Translations under genes and position numbers: made by a program | Source: Planctomycetaceae bacterium | GTDB taxonomy: Bacteria > Planctomycetota > Planctomycetia > Planctomycetales > Planctomycetaceae | DNA: 43,248 nucleotides | Assembly (NCBI GenBank): GCA_028284485.1 | Contig: JANQRQ010000231.1 | Coordinates: 1-43,248, forward strand | Reading direction: 5' to 3' | Notes under the pieces: model-generated | Seen by the model: only the letters and a program-made list of their open reading frames with translations | Told to the model about the DNA's origin: nothing | Databases searched by the model: none | Shown: piece by piece, positions 33,403 through 42,771 of the stretch | Layout of the letters: every line of letters starts with the position of its first letter | Numbering within the stretch: the first letter of the stretch is position 1

Positions 33403-36393
33403 ATGCCAACAACGCTTGCCAAACAGTACGATCCCCAGGAAGCACAACATCGCTGGTTCTCCTATTGGGAAGAGCGCGGATATTTCAATGCCGACCCTGA
33501 TCCCGAAAAGCAATCCCACACAATCATGATTCCCCTGCCCAACGTCACCGGGGCGCTTCATATGGGGCATGCCTTAAACGGGACGCTGCAGGATTTGATC
33601 ACACGCTGGCGGCGAATGCAGGGATACGAAGCGTTGTGGATGCCAGGAACAGACCACGCAGGGATCGCGACACAAGCTGTCGTGGAACGCCGCATGCTGG
33701 AAGAGGAAGGATTGACGCGGCACGACGTCGGCCGCGAAGCGCTGGTCAATCGCATATGGAAGTGGAAAGACACCTACGAAAGCCGCATTCTCAGCCAATT
33801 GAAACAACTCGGTGCCAGTTGCGACTGGCGGCGCACGCGGTTCACTCTCGACGAAGTCTGCTCGCGCGCCGTGCGGCGTACGTTTTTCAAGTTCTTCGAT
33901 GACGGCCTGATTTACCGAGGCAAACGCCTCGTCAACTGGGACACCTACCTGCAAACCGCCGTTGCTGACGACGAAGTGTTCCGCGAAGAAGTCGACGGTT
34001 CGTTTTGGACATTCACCTATCCGGTCGTCGGCAGCGAGGAACACATTTCTTTCTCCACGACCAGGCCGGAGACAATGCTGGGCGACACCGCTGTTTGCGT
34101 GCATCCCAGTGATGAACGCTATACGCATTTAATTGGGCAAAAGGTCACAATCCCGCTGATGGATCGAGAAATCCCCATCATTGCCGATGCACTGTTGGCC
34201 AAAATGGATATGGGTACGGGGGCTGTCAAAGTGACTCCCGCGCACGACCCGAACGACTACGCGTGTGGGCTCCGAAACAAACTGCCGATGATTAACATTC
34301 TCAATTCCGATGGAACGATCAATGAGAATGGTGGCAAGTATTCCGGAATGGACCGATACGAAGCGCGCCAGCGGGTCGTCGAGGACATGAATGCGGCCGG
34401 CCACTACCATGGTGTGGAAGAACGCAAAATGGAGCTGGCCCATAGTGACCGATCGAAGACGCCGATCGAGCCGTACTTGTCGGATCAGTGGTTCGTCAAA
34501 ATGGACGACCTGGCTCAAGCGGCCATGGATGCCGTATCCGATGGGCGCGTGCGGTTCTATCCCCAACGATACGCCAAAACGTATTTGGATTGGCTGGGCG
34601 AGAAGCGAGATTGGTGTATTAGCCGACAATTGTGGTGGGGACATCGTATACCCATTTGGTACTGCGACACCTGCACCGAAGCAGAACTCCAGCAGGCGTT
34701 CGACGATCGCGACGATGTCGTATTCCGCCGAGATGCCGAAGATCGCTGCTGGCTCATTTGTTCGGAAACCGATCTCGAAGCCGATTGCTTGGGACCTGGC
34801 CACACGCTCACCCAAGACGACGACGTGCTCGACACGTGGTTCAGTTCGGCATTGTGGCCGCACGCCACGCTGGGCTGGCCGGATACGCAACACGACCCAC
34901 CGTTGGACGATGCAGCGCCAGCTTCGGACGATGGTAAGAACCATGTGCTCGATTATTTCTATCCTGGCAGCGTACTGGTGACCAGCCGCGACATTATCAC
35001 GCTGTGGGTCGCCCGCATGGTGCTCACGGGCCTTTACAACATGGGCGATGTTCCGTTTCGACACGTCTGCATCCATCCAAAGATCTTAGATGGCTTCGGA
35101 CAGACCATGTCAAAGTCTAAGGGCAACGGCGTCGACCCAATGGACCTCATTGATAAATACGGAACCGATGCCGTCCGATTTACGATCGCCTCTTTCGCAG
35201 GCGAAACGCAGGACGTGCGTCTGCCGGTCGGTTACGAGTGCCCGCATTGTGAAGCAGTCATCGCACAGACGCTCGAGCATCAGACGATGATCCCCGCGGG
35301 TGGAGAGAAACCGCGCATCGACTGCCCGAAATGCAAGAAGTCGTCGCAGTTTTCCAGCCCCTGGTTCGATCCCGATCCGGGAGAGGCGGTTGCACGGGTG
35401 GTCAGCGAGCGATTCGAATACGGCCGCAACTTCTGTAACAAGTTGTGGAACGCCTCGCGGTTTGCGTTGATGAATCTCGAAGGCTATCAACCGGGACCGG
35501 TGGACCGGTCGGAATTGATGCTAGAGGATCGGTGGATTCTCAGCCGGCTTTCGCGTGTTGTCGAAGACGTAAACACCTATTTGGGTCGTTATCAATTCGA
35601 TGCGGCGACGCGTGCCATCCGCGAATTCACCTGGAACGAGTTTTGTGATTGGTATTTGGAAATGATCAAGCCGCGACTGCGCGACGACGAGTTGCGACCA
35701 GTGGCCCAGCGAGTTTTGGTTAGCGTTTTGGACGGATTGGTGCGGGTCTTGGCACCGTTCGTTCCGTTCATCACAGAGGAACTTTGGCAACGGCTCAACG
35801 AAGTGGCGCCGCAGCGGCCGGTGATCGGCTCCGAAGACCTGTCACCTGCCGAGGCGTCAGACAGCATCATGACAGCCTCATGGCCGGAGATTCCGGCGAG
35901 TCTTCAGGATTCGGGACTCGAGGATCGATTCGAACGTCTTCAGGAGACGATCGTCGCGGTCCGCAACGTCCGGGCCGTCTACAGCATTCCGCCGGCAACA
36001 CCGCTTAAGCTGCACATGCGGTGCGATGAGTCTGCAGCGGGCGAGATTCAAGACGTCTCCAGTCAATTCGAAAATCTGGCAAAAACAATGCTCGAATCGG
36101 TCGGCGCAACTGTCGAGCGACCGTCCGGTGCGGCCAGCTTTTCCCTAAAAGATGCGGATGGGTACATTCCGTTGGAAGGAGTCATCGACCGCGAGGAAGA
36201 ACTAGGTCGACAGCAAAAGGAAGCGGACAAGCTGCGCAAATTTATTGAGGGTCACCAGAAAAAACTCTCCAACGCGAATTTTGTCGAACGTGCACCGGCA
36301 GAGGTCGTCAACGATGTTCGGGAGACGCTGGCAGGCCTGCAGAAACAACTGGAGAGTGTGGAATTAATCATCTCGCAGTTAAGCGATAGTTAA
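33403..36393 (+). CDS. valS: Valyl-tRNA synthetase
   Basis: A 996-residue class I synthetase charging tRNA-Val. HMGH (53-56, in NVTGALHMGHALNG) and MSKSK (569-573) are the ATP-site signatures. The editing domain contains STTRPETMLGDTAV and VTPAHDPNDY. After the DVRLPVGYE segment there is a ~60-residue insertion with CPHC (613-616) and CPKC (641-644), a likely zinc ribbon, before FEYGRNFCNKLWNASRF. The last 65 residues are the coiled-coil tRNA arm (EEELGRQQKEADKLRKFIEG). The upstream gap of 61 bases is too short for a T-box. Confidence 0.96.
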   Translation: MPTTLAKQYDPQEAQHRWFSYWEERGYFNADPDPEKQSHTIMIPLPNVTGALHMGHALNGTLQDLITRWRRMQGYEALWMPGTDHAGIATQAVVERRMLEEEGLTRHDVGREALVNRIWKWKDTYESRILSQLKQLGASCDWRRTRFTLDEVCSRAVRRTFFKFFDDGLIYRGKRLVNWDTYLQTAVADDEVFREEVDGSFWTFTYPVVGSEEHISFSTTRPETMLGDTAVCVHPSDERYTHLIGQKVTIPLMDREIPIIADALLAKMDMGTGAVKVTPAHDPNDYACGLRNKLPMINILNSDGTINENGGKYSGMDRYEARQRVVEDMNAAGHYHGVEERKMELAHSDRSKTPIEPYLSDQWFVKMDDLAQAAMDAVSDGRVRFYPQRYAKTYLDWLGEKRDWCISRQLWWGHRIPIWYCDTCTEAELQQAFDDRDDVVFRRDAEDRCWLICSETDLEADCLGPGHTLTQDDDVLDTWFSSALWPHATLGWPDTQHDPPLDDAAPASDDGKNHVLDYFYPGSVLVTSRDIITLWVARMVLTGLYNMGDVPFRHVCIHPKILDGFGQTMSKSKGNGVDPMDLIDKYGTDAVRFTIASFAGETQDVRLPVGYECPHCEAVIAQTLEHQTMIPAGGEKPRIDCPKCKKSSQFSSPWFDPDPGEAVARVVSERFEYGRNFCNKLWNASRFALMNLEGYQPGPVDRSELMLEDRWILSRLSRVVEDVNTYLGRYQFDAATRAIREFTWNEFCDWYLEMIKPRLRDDELRPVAQRVLVSVLDGLVRVLAPFVPFITEELWQRLNEVAPQRPVIGSEDLSPAEASDSIMTASWPEIPASLQDSGLEDRFERLQETIVAVRNVRAVYSIPPATPLKLHMRCDESAAGEIQDVSSQFENLAKTMLESVGATVERPSGAASFSLKDADGYIPLEGVIDREEELGRQQKEADKLRKFIEGHQKKLSNANFVERAPAEVVNDVRETLAGLQKQLESVELIISQLSDS

Positions 36394-36442
36394 TATCCCA
36401 CTCGGCGATTCGCGTGCAAGATTCGATGCACCAATTCGCAAA

Positions 36443-36454
36443 CACGTTAACGTG
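36443..36454. promoter_or_regulatory. 12-bp perfect palindrome after valS
   Basis: CACGTTAACGTG, self-complementary, 50 bases past the valS stop and about 75 bases before the promoter of the next gene. Possible operator; no partner site seen. Confidence 0.25.
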
Positions 36455-36517
36455 CAACGGCTCAAGTCGGTCGACAGGTCGTCTGACCGAAAGTCGCCAT
36501 TCGGTATCTCCGGCAGC

Positions 36518-36547
36518 TTGAATCTCGAATTCCCGCGTCCTTATAAT
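36518..36547 (+). promoter_or_regulatory. Sigma70-type promoter of the DUF151 nuclease gene
   Basis: TTGAAT (36518-36523), an 18-base spacer and a consensus TATAAT (36542-36547). The predicted transcript start is about 36554, some 70 bases before the GTG start codon. Confidence 0.65.
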
Positions 36548-36625
36548 CGAAGGTGGTTGCGACACGGGTCAAATCATCGTCGCCACCCCTTTTCAATTCT
36601 CAGAGTCTATAACGGAGTTTTCACC

Positions 36626-37024
36626 GTGCTTGTTCGAATGGAACTGGCCCGGATCATCGTAAACGATATCGCTGATCAACAAATCGTCTATTTGACTGAA
36701 TGTGACGGCGATCGCACGTTTCCGATCATTATCGGGATTTTTGAAGCCACTAGCATCGACCGACGCGTGAAGGACGAGCCGCGCCATCGACCGTTAACTC
36801 ACGATCTGCTTAAGAACACCATTGAGCAATTGGGGGGCGACGTCGAGGATATTGTGATTACCAATTTGCGCGAGCACACCTACTATGCCGTCATTCGCAT
36901 TCGTCAAGATGGCGAACTGATCGAAGTCGACAGTCGACCGAGCGACGCCATTGCCTTATCGGTGCACTACGACCCGCCGCTACCGATTTACGTCAACGAC
37001 GAAGTCCTCGAGCAAGTCGCTTGA
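36626..37024 (+). CDS. Bifunctional nuclease (DUF151) family protein
   Basis: A 132-residue protein of the DUF151/bifunctional-nuclease family, some members of which cut DNA and RNA. The GTG start at 36626 has CGGAG 8 nt upstream; the open frame runs further upstream through the promoter and is not coding there. Family segments are FPIIIGIFEATSIDR, RPLTHDLL and YYAVIRI, and SRPSDAIALSV near the C-terminus. No signal peptide. A regulatory nuclease role is inferred from the family only. Confidence 0.87.
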   Translation: MLVRMELARIIVNDIADQQIVYLTECDGDRTFPIIIGIFEATSIDRRVKDEPRHRPLTHDLLKNTIEQLGGDVEDIVITNLREHTYYAVIRIRQDGELIEVDSRPSDAIALSVHYDPPLPIYVNDEVLEQVA

Positions 37025-37123
37025 GCAGCGTCGAGTCTCGCCAACCACTTCGCAATTCGAAGCCGCAGCTTTTTCTCGGCTTGACCGGTTCCTCGGCCGA
37101 CGATGCATTTTCGACAGTCGAGT

Positions 37124-38074
<951 letters not shown>

Positions 38075-38080
38075 GGTTGT

Positions 38081-38086
38081 CTCCTT
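38081..38086 (-). promoter_or_regulatory. Ribosome-binding site that sets a TTG start
   Basis: AAGGAG on the minus strand, 6 nt before the TTG at 38074. It is the strongest such site for this gene and identifies the unusual start codon. Confidence 0.7.
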
Positions 38087-38323
38087 ATTTTGCTTTTTCG
38101 CGCTAGGTTCCACTCGGCATTAAGGACTGATTTGTCACTACGAATCTGTTACCAGCGCATTATTGGTACCTTATCAATGATCGCTAGGCAATCCACTCCG
38201 TTGTATTCACTAACAAACGATGAGAATTCGACCTTTAGAGCCTACTCGATTGGAACGCACCAATCCCCTGCCCTTGCGCCCCAAGCAAGGCCGCTTGCAT
38301 GGTGCATCGCGTCGGCGGCTCGC

Positions 38324-38329
38324 TATAAT
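38324..38329 (+). promoter_or_regulatory. Candidate -10 box for the membrane protein gene
   Basis: Consensus TATAAT about 55 bases before the ATG at 38384. No good TTGACA-like hexamer lies at 16-18 bases upstream, so the promoter assignment is tentative. Confidence 0.4.
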
Positions 38330-38383
38330 GTGCCGCATTGCGACTTGGTATGATTGGTTTGATAAGCAGCATTTAGGATCGTC

Positions 38384-39709
38384 ATGGACGAAGACGTCGT
38401 TAACCCCGGGGCGTTTCGATATCGACAACTATTCCCCTGGGTCCACCTGTTTCGAACATTCGGAATAGCGATTGATCTACGGAAGATACTGCTCGCAACA
38501 TTGGGACTGCTGGCCATCTCGGCCGGCAACATGTTGTTTTGGGAACTTCCGTTCGCCCCTGGCGAAGACAGCACTTCTGCCGGTGCACGTTGGCCCTGGG
38601 AAGAAAGCTTTCTTCCATCCGGCAGCGCAGTTGGCATTCTTGATCAACTGGTTGTCGATCCTTGGAGTTTCTTGAATCAGATTTCTTGGCAATGGCACCT
38701 CGTACTACAACCCGTCAAGGAGATTGTTGAACCGATTGTTCCGCTGTTCGGGTCATCGCAGTCCTGGTCGGAAACAGCATTTGCCTGGACGCAATTGCTG
38801 TGGATGTTGTGTGTTTGGGGACTTTTCGGTGGAGCCATCAGCCGCATGGTGGCGGTGCAGTTCGCGCGCGACGATCGGGTCGGCACGTTGGCCGCGGTTC
38901 GATATTCCTCGAAACGGTTGCTGGCATTCATCGCAGCTCCCCTGATGCCGATCGTCGGGATCGGTGTGTTCTGGTTGCTGTGCATGGTTGCTGGGTTGTT
39001 CGGTCGGATCCCCGTGGTCGGCGAAGTCGTTGTGGGAGCGTTGTGGATTATCCCGCTCGTCTTCGGTCTCGTCATGTCACTGATTCTTATCGGGCTGGCT
39101 GTTGGTTGGCCATTGATGTACGCCACAATCAGCGCAGAGGGAAGTGATGCCTTCGACGGATTGAGTCGCTCATTCAGTTACGTTTACGACCGTCCCTGGT
39201 ATTACCTGTGGTTGGCAATTCTGGCGATGGCTTATGGATCGATTGTCACAGTTTTTGTCTGGGTCGTCGCATCGTTGTTGATGCATTTGACCACCTGGGG
39301 CGTTAGTGCCGGGTTGGGAGAGGCCGCAGCTTCGACGCTCCCTCGGTCATTATTCGCGACGGCAGACACCGACGCTTCCCAAATCCTGCCGGTGTTCGTC
39401 CGAGGCTGGAGGCATGCCCTGGAATCGCTGGTCGTTGGTTTCGTGTATAGCTATTTCTGGACAGTCACGACTGTGATTTACTTCCTGCTTCGAAAAAGCG
39501 ATGACGCCACAGAGCTGGATGAAGTCTTCGTGCTGGAATCGGAACAAGAGGATGATTTGCTTCCGCTTGTCGGTGTGGCAGCTTCACAACAGCCAGCCGA
39601 TGAAAGCACGGTAAATGAGGGCGACGACTCGAAAGATCAGACACCGAGCGGATCGGAAGACGACGGAAACTCATCCGCCGATGCAGGCAAGCCGGAATCC
39701 AACCCGTAG
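38384..39709 (+). CDS. Polytopic membrane protein of unknown function
   Basis: A 441-residue protein with about six membrane segments: one near 34-54, one near 138-155, then clustered helices from about 180 to 310 and a last one near 350-370. The C-terminal 65 residues are acidic and low in complexity (DDSKDQTPSGSEDDGNSS), probably cytoplasmic. AGGA precedes the ATG. The central helices include paired Gly/Pro motifs (RIPVVGEVVVGALWIIP) as in transporter-like folds. No family is recognised; it may be a conserved planctomycete protein. Confidence 0.8.
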   Translation: MDEDVVNPGAFRYRQLFPWVHLFRTFGIAIDLRKILLATLGLLAISAGNMLFWELPFAPGEDSTSAGARWPWEESFLPSGSAVGILDQLVVDPWSFLNQISWQWHLVLQPVKEIVEPIVPLFGSSQSWSETAFAWTQLLWMLCVWGLFGGAISRMVAVQFARDDRVGTLAAVRYSSKRLLAFIAAPLMPIVGIGVFWLLCMVAGLFGRIPVVGEVVVGALWIIPLVFGLVMSLILIGLAVGWPLMYATISAEGSDAFDGLSRSFSYVYDRPWYYLWLAILAMAYGSIVTVFVWVVASLLMHLTTWGVSAGLGEAAASTLPRSLFATADTDASQILPVFVRGWRHALESLVVGFVYSYFWTVTTVIYFLLRKSDDATELDEVFVLESEQEDDLLPLVGVAASQQPADESTVNEGDDSKDQTPSGSEDDGNSSADAGKPESNP

Positions 39710-39781
39710 TTGAGCGGTCGCGGTGATTCCGGCGCACTGCCGCCTGCTTTTTTACACGCGATTGTTGCGACGCAGGTCGGC

Positions 39782-40756
39782 TTACCAGCGAAACAGCGAC
39801 GTCGCCCAAGTCAGCCCGGCACCAAAGCCGGATAGCAGCAAGGTATCACCAGAATTGATACGCCCTGCTTGAATGGCCTCGTCCAGAATCAGCGGAATCG
39901 ATGCAGCTGACGTGTTTCCATACCGATCGAGATTATTCAAGATCTTCTCGCGCGGAATGCCGAGCTGCTCGACGGCATAATCGATAATACGAATGTTGGC
40001 CTGATGCATGACGAACAAGGAAACGTCATGCACCGACATGTCGGACTTATCCAAAACAAGTTCGACAGATTCGGCTAAGACACGAACGGCCCATTTGAAG
40101 ACATTCCGACCGTCCATTTTCAACAGGTGGCTACCTGCGGCGATGTTGTCCAGGTTGGCTGGACTTCGCGTTCCACCCGCCGGGCATTCCAGCAACGGAC
40201 CGCCACTGCCGTCGGCCCCCATTTGGTAGCAACTGAGCCCTTGGTGTGGTTCCCCAGCAGTGACCAAAACGGCGCCTGCTGCATCGCCAAACAGTGGTGC
40301 GATACGACGATCGGTTTGATCGACAATACGACTGTTGCAATCGCCGCCGATGACCAGGGCAAGCTTGCTGTTTCCGGTGGCAACATACTGTGCTGCGGTC
40401 ACCAATGCGTACATAAAACCAGAACAGGCCGCCTGCAAATCAACCGCCGGAGCATCGAGACCTAATCGGTTTTGTACCAAGCAAGCCGTCGACGGACAGT
40501 TGAAGTCTGGGGTAAACGTGCCGACGAGGACAAGATCGATGTCCTGCGGATTGACCTTGGCAGACTGAATGGCGCGACGGGCCGCCTCGACACACATGTC
40601 GCTGGTGGCTTCCTGTGGGTGTGCATGCCGGCGGGAAAGAATCCCCGTTCGCTGCTCGATCCATTCCGGATCGAAACCGTGGCTTAATCGTAAGTCCTCG
40701 TTGGTAATCACATTGTCGGGCACATACGATCCAGAACCAATAATCTGTACACCCAT
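39782..40756 (-). CDS. fabH: Beta-ketoacyl-ACP synthase III
   Basis: A 324-residue KAS III that condenses acetyl-CoA with malonyl-ACP to start fatty-acid chains. The ATG at 40756 gives MGVQIIGSGSYVPDNVITN, the normal family start. The open frame extends 49 residues upstream to 40903 with no family match. Cys111 (LQAACSGFMYAL), His251 (VMHQANIRI) and Asn281 (RYGNTSAASIP) form the active site. Length and order are canonical. It is not beside other fab genes, so it may serve a specialised or housekeeping role; that cannot be decided here. Confidence 0.94.
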   Translation of the reverse strand: MGVQIIGSGSYVPDNVITNEDLRLSHGFDPEWIEQRTGILSRRHAHPQEATSDMCVEAARRAIQSAKVNPQDIDLVLVGTFTPDFNCPSTACLVQNRLGLDAPAVDLQAACSGFMYALVTAAQYVATGNSKLALVIGGDCNSRIVDQTDRRIAPLFGDAAGAVLVTAGEPHQGLSCYQMGADGSGGPLLECPAGGTRSPANLDNIAAGSHLLKMDGRNVFKWAVRVLAESVELVLDKSDMSVHDVSLFVMHQANIRIIDYAVEQLGIPREKILNNLDRYGNTSAASIPLILDEAIQAGRINSGDTLLLSGFGAGLTWATSLFRW

Positions 40757-41198
40757 CAGAGAATTTGTGCGACGACTAAATATTGTTGTCGATCGCTTAT
40801 TCGCCAAAGGGTGCGGCTGAATTGCGGTATTCGATGACCAATCGCCGGTTGCCTGTTCCTCGACACCGTCGATCTTAAGTTCAGGAGAGGAATTCTGATG
40901 CATTTATGCGGCAAGCCTTAATTCAGAATGTCAGATCGGCAGAGAGGGATGCCAATCGGGGCTTCCGTGTCTAAACGTTCGCAACTCAACGGGCTTGAAA
41001 ACAGCAGATTTGAATGTTGCGAAAATGGCGTTCCGTCGACGATAAATCCGTTTGGTGACATTTGCTTAGGAAGTATAACCGTATCGTCTGCGGGTGACTA
41101 GTGGAGCGTGAGCCTTTCGCGCCAGACCCTACAGAAAGCCCAACTCCCGAATTCCGCAGATTTAACGTCGAAACACGCCCCCCAGAGGCCCCCGAAAA

Positions 41199-41228
41199 AG
41201 ACCGGTACAAATGTTACAATACCGGTCT
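41199..41228 (+). promoter_or_regulatory. 9-bp inverted repeat enclosing a -10-like box
   Basis: AGACCGGTA (41199-41207) and TACCGGTCT (41220-41228) are perfect inverted arms around 12 bases, with TACAAT at 41215-41220. It lies 37-66 bases before the NRDE start. An operator over a promoter is the simplest reading; no good -35 was found. Confidence 0.5.
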
Positions 41229-41250
41229 CGAGACTCTTTGTTCATCCCGC

Positions 41251-41255
41251 GGGAG
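41251..41255 (+). promoter_or_regulatory. Ribosome-binding site that sets the NRDE gene start
   Basis: GGGAG, 9 nt before the GTG at 41265. This start places a Cys at position 2, as required for the family, and excludes the ATG at 41211. Confidence 0.7.
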
Positions 41256-41264
41256 AAATACCAA

Positions 41265-42041
41265 GTGTGCCTGCTGACAGCCGCATATCAGGTGATTCCA
41301 GATTGGCCAGTCTTCATCCTGGCAAATCGCGAAGAGTCACTCCAACGAGCATCAGCGGGCCCGAGAATCAACACGCCGGCGGTCAACGAATCGGCGTTTT
41401 CCTGGGTCGGTGGTGTCGACCTGGCGGCGGGCGGAACCTGGCTAGGTGTTAATGAATGCTCCGTGGTCGTGGCAGTTACGAATAGGCCCAAAATTCGCAT
41501 TCCGCCTAAACCTCCGTCCCGCGGAACACTTTGCCGACTTCTTTTGGAACAGAGTACGGCCGACACAGCGATGGAGTTGGCGAAATCGGAATTGGAGACA
41601 GGGAGATATGCCGGATGCAACATTGTGATTCTTGCTCCGAATCAAGCTGGAATCGTCGAAGCCGGCGATGACTTTCACTTTGATCGGCTCGATTCCGGGA
41701 TCCACCTGATCACCAACGGAACCTTGAACGACCCTCATGATCGTCGGATCGATCGCGTTCATCAAATGCTTGAACAGGGCGTCGATAACCGCTGCACGGT
41801 CGACGATTGGATTACGGCTGCCAAGTCGATAGGGTCCGCTCACGAAGGCGATGGTCAGGCGGCCGTTTGCCTGCACGGCGAAACCTGGGGAACGGTTTCG
41901 TCGACGATTGTCGGGATCAGTTCACTGCCGGATCGGTCACTCTACTTGTACGCGAACGGAACCCCTTGCAACGCTGAATACGAAGATGTTTCGCCGTTAC
42001 TGCGAAAACAATTCAAGGAGCGAAGGACATCTCCTCGGTGA
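41265..42041 (+). CDS. NRDE (TANGO2-like) family Ntn-hydrolase-type protein
   Basis: A 258-residue protein of the NRDE/DUF833 family. The GTG start gives (M)CLLTAAYQVIPDWPVFILAN, so Cys2 is exposed after removal of Met, as in N-terminal nucleophile hydrolases. NREE replaces the family NRDE. GGVDLAAGGTWLGVNE, VTNRP and a C-terminal VSSTIVGIS fit the family. The substrate is unknown; TANGO2 relatives have been linked to haem and acyl-CoA handling. Its TGA stop overlaps the next gene's GTG by 4 bases, so the two are probably co-translated. Confidence 0.88.
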   Translation: MCLLTAAYQVIPDWPVFILANREESLQRASAGPRINTPAVNESAFSWVGGVDLAAGGTWLGVNECSVVVAVTNRPKIRIPPKPPSRGTLCRLLLEQSTADTAMELAKSELETGRYAGCNIVILAPNQAGIVEAGDDFHFDRLDSGIHLITNGTLNDPHDRRIDRVHQMLEQGVDNRCTVDDWITAAKSIGSAHEGDGQAAVCLHGETWGTVSSTIVGISSLPDRSLYLYANGTPCNAEYEDVSPLLRKQFKERRTSPR

Positions 42042-42544
42042 GTGGCGATGAAAAGTCTTTTCGACAAGAATCTGGCATGAAGATTCACCGAATCCGCCTG
42101 CGTGGTCCGTGGCAATACGATTGGGAACCGGAACTGACAGAGTCCTCCGACGCATCAGTCGTCGAGTCGGTGGCAGATCGCTCTCAAGTATGCACTCAAA
42201 GTGGGACGGCCAAGCTACCAGCGAATTGGCAATCGCTGTTCGGCGAAGTCTCGGGACGGGCACGATTTCGCCGCCGATTCCACAAGCCAACACATCTCGA
42301 GACAAGCGAGCAAGTCGTATTGATCTTTGAGCAACTCGGCGGTAATGCCAACGTAAAGCTCAACAACAAGCGATTGGGATCAATCCCAAATTCAGAGCAA
42401 ACCGCAGAGTTCGATATTTCACGGCTGATGGAGCCAATGAATCAGATCGAATTGGAGCTGACGGTCGATGTGAAATCGACACCGGCATCACACGCAGGAC
42501 TCTGGAATCCCGTCATCTTGGAGATCCGCGACCCCAATCGATGA
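42038..42544 (+). CDS. Galactose-binding-like (jelly-roll) domain protein
   Basis: A 168-residue protein. A GTG at 42038 overlaps the stop of the upstream gene (GTGA); an ATG at 42077 (MKIHRIRLRGPWQYDWEP) is a good alternative. RARFRRRFHKP, VVLIFEQLGGNANVKLNNKRLGS and EFDISRLMEPMNQIELELTVD resemble the N-terminal sugar-binding jelly roll of family 2 glycosidases. There is no signal peptide and no catalytic domain, so it is a free binding domain of unknown ligand. Family placement is by eye. Confidence 0.7.
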   Translation: MSGDEKSFRQESGMKIHRIRLRGPWQYDWEPELTESSDASVVESVADRSQVCTQSGTAKLPANWQSLFGEVSGRARFRRRFHKPTHLETSEQVVLIFEQLGGNANVKLNNKRLGSIPNSEQTAEFDISRLMEPMNQIELELTVDVKSTPASHAGLWNPVILEIRDPNR

Positions 42545-42670
42545 GTCATCGATCAAGACCTGGAAAACCGCCTTTCCAGCGTTGCCGGCAAAACAGTGCC
42601 TGAATCGTCGGCGGACGTTTACAGCGTATGAAGCTGTTCCATGTCCGACTGACTCGTCAACTATCCGACT

Positions 42671-42771
42671 GCGTATTACGCTGACTTATGGCCGCGACAA
42701 TCGGGTTTTGTTCTATGAAAGCTGGGGTTCCACGAGTCAGAAACGCCGACGAGAAAAAGTAAACCGCTCTA
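42671..42771 (-). repeat. ~100-bp stop-codon-anchored repeat, copy 2
   Basis: Read on the minus strand it begins with the TAG stop codon of the gene at 42769 (TAGAGCGGTTTACTTTTTCT) and ends GCGTAATACGC. It is homologous over its whole length to 25230-25329, in the same relation to its gene. Confidence 0.8.

Larger units (their letters stand above)
38075..38383. other. Divergent promoter region between the nagB-like and membrane protein genes
   Basis: About 310 bases. It holds the AAGGAG site of the leftward gene at 38081-38086 (minus) and a consensus TATAAT at 38324-38329 for the rightward gene. No gene is supported. Confidence 0.5.
40757..41264. other. Divergent region between fabH and the NRDE gene
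   Basis: About 500 bases. The left 147 bases are an open extension of fabH that is probably untranslated. A 9-bp inverted repeat with a TACAAT box lies at 41199-41228. No gene is supported in between. Confidence 0.5.

Noticed and set aside
40757..40903. 49-residue N-terminal extension of FabH
   Set aside because: KAS III proteins start near MGVQIIGSGSYVP; the extension has no counterpart in the family, though it cannot be fully excluded.
41211..41264. ATG at 41211 as the NRDE gene start
   Set aside because: It lies inside a perfect palindrome, and the family requires Cys at position 2, given by the GTG at 41265 with a good GGGAG site.
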